A stretch of 20,693 nucleotides of DNA from IMG/VR virus record IMGVR_UViG_3300049914_000065, positions 1 to 20,693 of that record; one strand, given 5' to 3'. This stretch comes from a virus. Shown in pieces: positions 16,243-20,544 of this stretch (its first letter is position 1; every line of letters starts with the position of its first letter). The position numbers and the translations under genes were made by a program. Below the pieces are notes generated by a model. The model saw only the letters and a list, made by a program, of their open reading frames with translations. It made no database searches and was not told the DNA's origin.

Positions 16243-16605
16243 TCACAGTTCCCTCGCCAGCGCTAGGAGCCGCCTGCGGGCGGGTTCACGCGAAAGTCCG
16301 TAGTGCCAGCTGGCTGTTCCCTCGTTGTGGTCCTTCAGCAGCCGCAGGACGAAGCGGGCCTGCCTCGTGAATTCCTCGTGCAGATGCGTCTCGGGCCACT
16401 TCTCAGAAGGTTCGCCGAATGCGGCGCGGCGCAGCGCCTCCGCCACCATCTCTTCCGTCAGCGGCCCGTAGGTGAGCTTGGCGCAGCTGGGGCAGGCGGG
16501 CGGCGACAAGAGGTGGGCACGTACGGTTTCCACCTGCTTGTCCGTGTTCAGCAGATGCGAGCAGAACTCGTGTCCGCACCTCTCGCATGTGAATGTGACC
16601 TTCAT
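16243..16605 (-). CDS. Zinc-ribbon protein, paralogue of the 19683 gene (120 aa)
   Basis: N-terminal zinc ribbon (CERCGHEFC and, further on, CPSC) followed by a helical domain with YGPLTEEMVAEALRRA and TRQARFVLRLLKDHN. The same two segments occur in the protein at 19683-20000, and 26 nt encoding ARFVLRLL are identical between the two genes. ATG 16605 lies at a conserved boundary sequence (GAGAGGAGGACGCC), so its ribosome binding site is encoded inside the FERRTP codons of the upstream gene. Function unknown; zinc plus helical domain suggests nucleic-acid or partner binding. Confidence 0.78.
   Translation of the reverse strand: MKVTFTCERCGHEFCSHLLNTDKQVETVRAHLLSPPACPSCAKLTYGPLTEEMVAEALRRAAFGEPSEKWPETHLHEEFTRQARFVLRLLKDHNEGTASWHYGLSREPARRRLLALAREL
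16335..16360 (-). repeat. 26-bp repeat, copy A (matches 19769-19794)
   Basis: A 26-bp segment within the zinc-ribbon gene is identical to 19769-19794 in its paralogue. It encodes ARFVLRLL in both. The identity over every base, including third codon positions, argues for a recent duplication or gene conversion. Confidence 0.9.
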
Positions 16606-16841
16606 GGCGTCCTCCTCTCGAAGTAGGAACAGCCAAAGTTGATGGTCGGCCGTACGAAGTTGAGGCCGTCACCCCCCCCCACTGGGTACGTCATCATCTC
16701 CGGGTATAGGCACTCGCCGCCCTCGCGGTACTCGCACTCCTCACAGCGCACTGTGGGGGCGATAGCGAGGTCTCCCTTGGTCACTGCGTCAATACCGCCG
16801 ACGGTTACGATAGGCAGCGCGTCGGCGTCAATCAGTCGCAC
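16602..16841 (-). CDS. RLIDADAL/FERRTP-family Cys-rich protein (79 aa)
   Basis: Starts MRLIDADALPIVTVGGID, continues IAPTVRCEECEYREGGECLY and ends CSYFERRTP. This architecture (RLIDADAL, then APTV.C..C, then CSY.ER) is widespread in small phage and prophage proteins of unknown function, probably zinc binding. GTG 16841 is chosen because of a perfect ribosome binding site (GAGAGGAGG, 5-nt gap after GGAGG) and the family's usual N-terminus; an in-frame ATG at 16895, overlapping the previous stop, would add 18 residues. A run of nine G (16672-16680) inside the gene could be a slippage site. Confidence 0.78.
   Translation of the reverse strand: MRLIDADALPIVTVGGIDAVTKGDLAIAPTVRCEECEYREGGECLYPEMMTYPVGGGDGLNFVRPTINFGCSYFERRTP
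16603..16622 (-). repeat. Gene-boundary module copy 3
   Basis: TTCGAGAGGAGGACGCC before ATG 16605; encodes FERRTP plus stop of the upstream gene and the ribosome binding site of the downstream gene. Confidence 0.85.
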
Positions 16842-16856
16842 GGCGTCCTCCTCTCG
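16839..16856 (-). repeat. Gene-boundary module copy 4
   Basis: GAGAGGAGGACGCC before GTG 16841. In the FERR frame the 46 nt upstream read QPERRTP but the frame has a stop further up, which suggests the remnant of a lost paralogue. Confidence 0.75.
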
Positions 16857-16887
16857 GGTTGAATATCCGCCACTGGGCGGTTGATTG

Positions 16888-17013
16888 TCAGTCATCAGGC
16901 CCCCATTTCTCTCCGCATACCAGGCACACATACCACCAGCGCCCCCAATCGTCGGCTTCAGTAGTCCAGACCTCGGCCGATCCGCAGCGGGCGCAGGTGA
17001 GGGACTCGGTCAC
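16888..17013 (-). CDS. 41-aa zinc-ribbon miniprotein
   Basis: A compact protein, MTESLTCARCGSAEVWTTEA followed by DDWGRWWYVCLVCGEKWGPD: two CxxC(G) knuckles about 23 residues apart around a Trp-rich centre, a textbook small zinc ribbon. The GTG start overlaps the stop of the replication gene (GTGA), and its TGA overlaps a possible ATG of the next gene. The tight coupling to the replication gene could mean a replication accessory role, but that is inferred. Confidence 0.75.
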   Translation of the reverse strand: MTESLTCARCGSAEVWTTEADDWGRWWYVCLVCGEKWGPDD

Positions 17014-17576
17014 GGCTTGGCCTTCTTCACGTACCCGCAGACGGCGCAGTGCGGGCGCATCTGCTCATCCGGCGTCAGCGGGTTGTCTTCGTGCTTCTTG
17101 GTGCAGACGGGACAGTTATCCACAGGCGGCTTGCCGTTTCTGTGGATAACTCTGTCCCTTTTAAGGTTGGTTGGTAGGTCCTGTAGCGCGTTACTCTTGC
17201 GTTCGGTATGCGTACCGTACGCATACGCGCCTTTCTTCTCTCTCCATTCCTTGGCCCGCAGGCGGTTCTGTTCGCGCCTTTCAACGAGCTTGCCGGCGTA
17301 GTCGTACCAGTCGTTGATGCGCAGTCCGTCGCCGTTCGTGACGAAGCCTGAGTCGATGAGGGCCTTGATGAACTCCTGCGGATCGCCGTCCCAGTCGGCG
17401 CCGATGGCGATGTCCTCGGCCTCATATTTGGTCACGTCGCCGTCGGGGGCGTAGTCGATGCACCACCACCAGAGACAGTGCAGGTGGCCGATTGCCTTGG
17501 CGATGCCGCCGACGCGCCGAGCCAGCTTCCGCGTCTTCGGGTGGTCACGCAGGGATTGATGGCTTTCAATCCACAT
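17010..17576 (-). CDS. Winged-helix replication-initiator-like protein with C-terminal zinc ribbon
   Basis: 188 aa. Residues 1-95 (MWIESHQSLRDHPKTRKLAR, HLHCLWWWCIDYAPDGDV, then FIKALIDSGFVTNGDGLRI and NDWYDYAGKLVERRE) match the pattern of the DnaD/phage replisome-organiser N-terminal winged helix, which recognises origin DNA and recruits host helicase loaders. A basic linker (RLRAKEWREKK) leads to a zinc ribbon with CPVC (155-158) and CAVC (177-180). The DNA of the linker contains a 21-bp palindrome and an inverted pair of DnaA boxes, so the gene probably carries its own origin, as lambda O does. ATG 17576 overlaps the methyltransferase stop by 11 nt. A helicase-loader role is possible; a polymerase or primase is excluded. 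Confidence 0.7.
   Translation of the reverse strand: MWIESHQSLRDHPKTRKLARRVGGIAKAIGHLHCLWWWCIDYAPDGDVTKYEAEDIAIGADWDGDPQEFIKALIDSGFVTNGDGLRINDWYDYAGKLVERREQNRLRAKEWREKKGAYAYGTHTERKSNALQDLPTNLKRDRVIHRNGKPPVDNCPVCTKKHEDNPLTPDEQMRPHCAVCGYVKKAKP
17109..17158. other. Inverted pair of DnaA boxes in a long hairpin (candidate origin)
   Basis: A 50-nt inverted repeat. The left arm (17109-17125) is GGGACAG plus TTATCCACAG; the right arm (17140-17158) is CTGTGGATAA, an extra CT, then CTGTCCC. Each arm contains one exact DnaA box, TTATCCACA, at 17116-17124 and, on the other strand, at 17141-17149. The 14-nt loop holds GGC-TT-GCC-like internal symmetry. The repeat lies inside the replication gene, and TTTTAA follows on the plus strand. 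Confidence 0.7.
17206..17226. promoter_or_regulatory. 21-bp perfect palindrome, probable protein binding site
   Basis: Two perfect 10-bp arms, GTATGCGTAC and GTACGCATAC, around a single central C, within the replication gene and 47 bp from the DnaA-box hairpin. This is the form of a site for a dimeric protein, such as the initiator encoded here or a repressor. The words GTATGCG and GTACGCA recur around the early promoter at 20481 and 20437. Confidence 0.65.
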
Positions 17577-17580
17577 CGGT
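17566..17580 (-). repeat. Boundary repeat, copy at methyltransferase 3' end
   Basis: Reads ACCGATGTGGATTGA on the minus strand. It ends the methyltransferase (TDVD, stop) and contains the ATG of the replication gene. It matches 18422-18436 at 14 of 15 positions. Confidence 0.85.
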
Positions 17581-18432
17581 TAGCCCAGCCCTTGCAGCCA
17601 AGATCGTGAACGCCGCAGCCATTGATTGAGGCACTTGGGCGTTACCGAGGCCGCGCAGTCGGTCCACCCGCGAGGGAACCCCATGAGCCACCCGACCCAC
17701 GTAGGGTTCAGCGAGCCAGTCGTCTCCGTCCTCGCCGTCACGTCCGTCAAGGTCGTCCCCGAGTGTCGTCCGCTCTCTGTCGAATACGCGGCCGACCCAC
17801 TGGCCTTGGCATCTCCCTCTGTCGGGGTGGGGTACGTCTGCCGGGTCGCACCGCCACGGGCTACCCGTGTCGCCAAGTCGTCCCCGCCGGATCCCGGTCG
17901 GTTCGTTCTCGCGAAGTCCGGTCCCGACGGCGAACCCTTGGCGGTAGGCCAGAATCCAGAGCCGCTTCCGCCTGTGCGGGGCACCGACATCGTCTGCTCC
18001 CAGCACGCACCACTCCGCATCGAACCCTGCTTCGGCCAGGTCTCCGAGAATGGTTCCGAAGTAGCCGCTTGAGAGAAGTCCAGGCACATTCTCGCCGAAG
18101 AAAAGTGGCGCTCGGCTCTCTCGTAATATGCGAATGCTGTGAGGCCATCCATTGCGCTCGTCGGCGGCTCCGAGTCGCTTGCCGGCCTGCGAGAACGGCT
18201 GGCACGGGAAACCAGCCGTGACGATGTCGGCGCTTCCGGGCTCAGGGTGGAAGTCGGAAACATCGTCATGGATCGGCACGTCTGGGAAGCGCAGGCCGAG
18301 CACTCGTTTGCAGTAGGCGTCCCGCTCGACGAACTGTACGGGTTCCCATCCGAGCAGCATTGACCCGAGCAGTCCGCCGCCGATGCCCGTGAAGAGGGAG
18401 AGTTCACGCAAGGCCCGTCCATCAGTCCACAT
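17566..18432 (-). CDS. C5 cytosine-specific DNA methyltransferase
   Basis: 288 aa. It transfers a methyl group from S-adenosylmethionine to carbon 5 of cytosine. Motifs in order: I LSLFTGIGGG (11-20, cofactor binding), IV GFPCQPFSQAG with catalytic C77, VI GENVPG (113-118), VIII HRRKRLWILA (153-162), a short variable target region, and a C-terminal RLRGLGNAQVPQ (motifs IX-X). All are intact, so it should be active. No restriction enzyme is nearby, so protection of phage DNA against host restriction is likely. ATG 18432 overlaps the previous gene by 11 nt. The gene is bounded by 15-bp direct repeats, suggesting acquisition as a cassette. Confidence 0.93.
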   Translation of the reverse strand: MWTDGRALRELSLFTGIGGGLLGSMLLGWEPVQFVERDAYCKRVLGLRFPDVPIHDDVSDFHPEPGSADIVTAGFPCQPFSQAGKRLGAADERNGWPHSIRILRESRAPLFFGENVPGLLSSGYFGTILGDLAEAGFDAEWCVLGADDVGAPHRRKRLWILAYRQGFAVGTGLRENEPTGIRRGRLGDTGSPWRCDPADVPHPDRGRCQGQWVGRVFDRERTTLGDDLDGRDGEDGDDWLAEPYVGRVAHGVPSRVDRLRGLGNAQVPQSMAAAFTILAARAGLTDVD

Positions 18433-18436
18433 CGGT
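18422..18436 (-). repeat. Boundary repeat, copy at methyltransferase 5' end
   Basis: Reads ACCGATGTGGACTGA on the minus strand. It ends the upstream coiled-coil gene (again TDVD, stop) and contains the methyltransferase ATG. With 17566-17580 it brackets the methyltransferase, and removal by recombination between the copies would leave a working junction. Confidence 0.85.
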
Positions 18437-18808
18437 CTGCGCCGCGATCACGGCGGCCACGGTCCGGTTCACCATGCCGCGTATCTCGTCCACGTCGGCG
18501 CGGAGGTCGAGCAGCTTGCCCTGCACGTCGTCTATCTGGGCCTGGATTGCGGCCAAGGGATCGGCGAGGCTCTCCTTGTGTCCGTCCGGGTCACTCGTCC
18601 AGTTGTCGCATGCCTGCTGGTCTGAGCCCAGCGTCGTCCACCTCTTGAACCACTGCTGCATCTTGCTTGCACGCTCGCGCGTCCTGGCCCGGATTCTTTC
18701 GCGGTTGTCGGGGTTGGCGGCGTACTCGCGTTGATAGGCGAGCTTCTTGGTCTTGTTGGCGGCGTACCATTCACGCATCTGCGCCCTCTGCCCGTCAGTT
18801 GCCTTCAC
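18422..18808 (-). CDS. Basic/coiled-coil hypothetical protein (128 aa)
   Basis: The N-terminal half is Arg/Lys-rich with tandem helical units (WYAANKTKKLAYQREYAANP, then DNRERIRARTRERASK) like those that precede HNH domains or bind DNA in phage proteins. The C-terminal half is a coiled coil (DPLAAIQAQIDDVQGKLL, DLRADVDEIRGMV). No nuclease motif is present. GTG 18808 overlaps the upstream stop (GTGA) at a conserved boundary sequence (GAGAGGGGGACGCC), and it shares the N-terminus MKAT with the gene at 15969. It may be a DNA-binding accessory protein; function unknown. Confidence 0.72.
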   Translation of the reverse strand: MKATDGQRAQMREWYAANKTKKLAYQREYAANPDNRERIRARTRERASKMQQWFKRWTTLGSDQQACDNWTSDPDGHKESLADPLAAIQAQIDDVQGKLLDLRADVDEIRGMVNRTVAAVIAAQTDVD

Positions 18809-19035
18809 GGCGTCCCCCTCTCGAAGTTGGACGAGCCGTAGCAGCGCCAGCACTTGTCGCCGTGACACGGCGTGTCGTACTTACACTCCTCGCAGCTCAC
18901 GGTCGGGGCGGCGTCGATGATAACTTCGACCGCCAGCAAAACGTCTAAGGTCGTTGCTTCTGGGCGGGATGGGGAGACGTGCCTAAACCATTCGTCAATC
19001 TCCGCCCGCAGCGCGTCCAAGTCTCCGAGTCTCAT
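18805..19035 (-). CDS. RLIDADAL/FERRTP-family Cys-rich protein (76 aa)
   Basis: A paralogue of the 16602 gene: MRLGDLDALRAEIDEWF at the start, then DAAPTVSCEECKYDTPCHGD and KCWRCYGSSNFERGTP at the end. The CEEC and CWRC pairs suggest a zinc site. ATG 19035 shares one base with the previous stop (TGATG) and has GGAG upstream; a GTG at 19038 is the alternative. The final codons encode both FERGTP and the ribosome binding site of the next gene. The family is common in phages, with no established function. Confidence 0.75.
   Translation of the reverse strand: MRLGDLDALRAEIDEWFRHVSPSRPEATTLDVLLAVEVIIDAAPTVSCEECKYDTPCHGDKCWRCYGSSNFERGTP
18806..18824 (-). repeat. Gene-boundary module copy 5
   Basis: TTCGAGAGGGGGACGCC before GTG 18808; encodes FERGTP plus stop and the ribosome binding site of the downstream gene. 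Confidence 0.85.
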
Positions 19036-19493
19036 CACATCACGCTCCAGGGTTGCCAGCCTCGTGCTCTCCAGAGGTGGTAGGCCATACGGACGTTGAT
19101 CCGGGGCGGGAAGACGTTGAACCGATACCCGACGAGCTGGAAGAGGCCCGTGGCCCCCGAGGGGTTATGGGCGCTCGGGTCGCCGCCCGATTCCCGCGAG
19201 ATGCAGTAGAGCGCGTTGCCGAGCTGACTCTTCGGAAAGAACTCGGCGACGAGGGGTGCCCAGCGTCCGACTCGATGCCCGTACAGCCGGCTGAAGTACG
19301 CAATCTGACGAGCCTCGCGGCGCTGCGCGCGCTGTCGATCTGCTCGCTCGTGAGCTTGGCGGAGGGCAGCGGCGCGAAGGGTGGCGCGATATGCGAGCGC
19401 CTCGTCGTAGCCCACGCCGCGAGGAGGGCTAGAGGCCAGAGCGAGAGACCCGTGGAGAGTCCCCAGAAGTATGAGCGCGAGGACAACTCTCAC
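19035..19493 (-). CDS. Secreted lysozyme/lytic transglycosylase-like protein
   Basis: 152 aa. A signal peptide is evident (MRVVLALILLGTLHGSLALA, cleavage probably near residue 20-22), followed by a basic helical linker (RADRQRAQRREARQ) and a transglycosylase/goose-lysozyme-like domain: ALYCISRESGGDPSAHN, SGATGLFQLV, then RMAYHLWRARGWQPWSV. E101 in SRESGG is the likely catalytic acid. It should cleave the glycan strand of peptidoglycan after export. The GTG start overlaps the previous stop (GTGA) behind GGAGGAGGT. Its place in the early operon, far from structural genes and without an adjacent holin, is unusual. A cell-wall remodelling or superinfection role competes with lysis. Confidence 0.82.
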   Translation of the reverse strand: MRVVLALILLGTLHGSLALASSPPRGVGYDEALAYRATLRAAALRQAHERADRQRAQRREARQIAYFSRLYGHRVGRWAPLVAEFFPKSQLGNALYCISRESGGDPSAHNPSGATGLFQLVGYRFNVFPPRINVRMAYHLWRARGWQPWSVM

Positions 19494-19660
19494 ACCTCCT
19501 CCAGAAGGTCGATGAAGTGCCGCTGGGAGTGCGTCTCCCAGGAGACCACGGCGGTGAAGAAGTTCATCTCCTGCACGATGCCGAAGTCTTCATGCTTGCC
19601 GAGGTCTTTGAGGTACTTGGCGTGCTCGGGGGTGAAACGTACCGCGGTGCCTATCCTCAT
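19490..19660 (-). CDS. Small SH3-like beta-barrel protein (56 aa)
   Basis: MRIGTAVRFTPEHAKYLKDL followed by KHEDFGIVQEMNFFTAVVSW and RHFIDLLEEV. The pattern (a G..V.F segment, a G.V.E turn, a V.VSW strand, then D.L) resembles small SH3/KOW-like domains found in phage operons. ATG 19660 follows a strong ribosome binding site (GGAGGGATC). The 22 nt between it and the previous stop contain nothing else. No function is known; protein or RNA binding is usual for this fold. Confidence 0.65.
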   Translation of the reverse strand: MRIGTAVRFTPEHAKYLKDLGKHEDFGIVQEMNFFTAVVSWETHSQRHFIDLLEEV

Positions 19661-19682
19661 GATCCCTCCAAATACTGTTTGG

Positions 19683-20000
19683 CTACTTCCTCGCAAGTCC
19701 GAGGAGCCAGTCGCGTACAGTCGCGTCCGTCCCCCTCAGCGTAGCCCCGTCTGTATCATCGATCTTCCTCAGCAGCCGCAGGACGAAGCGGGCCATTCGG
19801 GTGTAGTCGCCAAACTCTAACCGTTGCGGGTCCGCGCTCATCAGCGCCTCGGCCACCATCTCCTCCGTCAAGGGACCGTACCGAATCTGTTGACAGTCGC
19901 GGCATAGCCCGACGATGGTCGTTTCGTCCGCATTGGGCAGAAATCCGAGGGGAGCACCGAGCGGGAATGTCTTATCGCACTTGTAACACAAGCACCTCAC
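19683..20000 (-). CDS. Zinc-ribbon protein, paralogue of the 16243 gene (105 aa)
   Basis: Starts MRCLCYKCDKTFPLG and has GLCRDCQQIRYGPLTEEM, so two CxxC pairs form a zinc ribbon, followed by the helical segment EEMVAEALMSADPQ and YTRMARFVLRLLRK. Both segments recur in the protein at 16243. GTG 20000 overlaps the stop of the preceding gene (GTGA). The product may act with the ribbon-helix-helix-like protein encoded just before it; function unknown. Confidence 0.78.
   Translation of the reverse strand: MRCLCYKCDKTFPLGAPLGFLPNADETTIVGLCRDCQQIRYGPLTEEMVAEALMSADPQRLEFGDYTRMARFVLRLLRKIDDTDGATLRGTDATVRDWLLGLARK
19769..19794 (-). repeat. 26-bp repeat, copy B (matches 16335-16360)
   Basis: Identical to 16335-16360 over 26 bp, in the same frame of a paralogous gene. 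A neighbouring block encoding GPLTEEMVAEAL is also nearly identical between the two loci. Confidence 0.9.
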
Positions 20001-20278
20001 TGCTTCACCCCACAGACGAGGCACTTCCCGGCCATCACCATGGAGCCGCACTCCTTGCAGACCGGACCCTTGGTCGGTTGCCGGATGGAAGCGTCTACCT
20101 GGGCCAGGCGGCGGTGAACCTCCTGCTCGGTCTCGATCATCTCCCCCGTCAGCGCGGGTCGGCGCTGCTCGACGTAGTGCTGCATCATCTCGGCCTGCAC
20201 GAGGCGTCTGAGGTAGCCCTTGCCCTTCTCGCGGACGAATGCCCCCTCGTTCTCGGACAGGTAGACGTTGATCCTCAT
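19997..20278 (-). CDS. Ribbon-helix-helix-like protein with C-terminal zinc ribbon (93 aa)
   Basis: Residues 1-32 (MRINVYLSENEGAFVREKG, KGYLRRLVQAEMM) look like a short strand and two helices, the ribbon-helix-helix plan of Arc/CopG repressors, and align with the protein at 13903. A helical middle (EMIETEQEVHRRLAQVD) leads to a zinc ribbon (CKECGSMVMAGKCLVCG). ATG 20278 overlaps the first gene's stop (ATGA). As the second gene behind a promoter loaded with repeated TGCGCA sites, it is a reasonable candidate for their ligand and for autoregulation. That link is inference. Confidence 0.72.
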   Translation of the reverse strand: MRINVYLSENEGAFVREKGKGYLRRLVQAEMMQHYVEQRRPALTGEMIETEQEVHRRLAQVDASIRQPTKGPVCKECGSMVMAGKCLVCGVKQ

Positions 20279-20424
20279 GCTGTCGCCACTTGGAGAGCGA
20301 CGGTCGCCACGTCGAGCAGCTCTTCCACCGTCTCGGCTCCTGCGGCGGCGGCGACCAACGCGGCCAAGGCAATATCGTTGGCCTGAGGTCCGGTGTTCAG
20401 GCAGGTGATCTTGTTGACGTCCAC
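20275..20424 (-). CDS. First early gene, 49-aa hypothetical protein
   Basis: MDVNKITCLNTGPQANDIAL, then an Ala-rich helix AALVAAAAGAETVEELLD and VATVALQVATA. It is the promoter-proximal gene of the leftward operon, starting at GTG 20424 behind AAAGGAGGGACT, about 20 nt from the predicted transcription start. The Ala/Val-rich character suggests a small helical protein, possibly binding a partner; it is not clearly transmembrane. Family unknown. Confidence 0.72.
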   Translation of the reverse strand: MDVNKITCLNTGPQANDIALAALVAAAAGAETVEELLDVATVALQVATA

Positions 20425-20436
20425 AGTCCCTCCTTT

Positions 20437-20544
20437 GTACGCAGTGCGCAGAGTGTAGTGCGCATGGAATCCGCTGTCAAGTATGCGCAGGACGCCTATG
20501 TATTTCTGCGCAGTGCGCCTACGTATTTCTGTGCGCAGTGCGTC
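20437..20544. repeat. Array of TGCGCA sites and direct repeats around the early promoter (operator)
   Basis: The self-complementary hexamer TGCGCA occurs five times, starting at 20445, 20459, 20484, 20507 and 20532 (steps 14, 25, 23, 25). Two copies sit in a longer direct repeat, CGCCTA(T/C)GTATTTCTG followed by TGCGCAGTGCG-like sequence, at about 20493-20517 and 20517-20542. One lies between -35 and -10 and one at the start of transcription. This is the pattern of a cooperative operator for repressor or activator binding. Confidence 0.7.
20452..20480 (-). promoter_or_regulatory. Sigma-70-type early promoter
   Basis: On the minus strand, TTGACA (20475-20480) is a perfect -35 box, followed by a 17-bp spacer and TACACT (20452-20457) as -10 box, four of six consensus. 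Transcription should begin near 20445, giving a leader of about 20 nt before the GTG at 20424. It is the only strong promoter I find in the window. Confidence 0.8.

Noticed and set aside
17109-17162. Rho-independent terminator (hairpin followed by TTTT on the plus strand)
   Set aside because: No plus-strand gene precedes it, the loop is long, and the paired DnaA boxes explain the symmetry better. In the minus direction no T-run follows.
17580-18422. Second 280-codon frame inside the methyltransferase
   Set aside because: It is a same-strand shadow with Ser/Arg-rich sequence, and the real frame contains all methyltransferase motifs.
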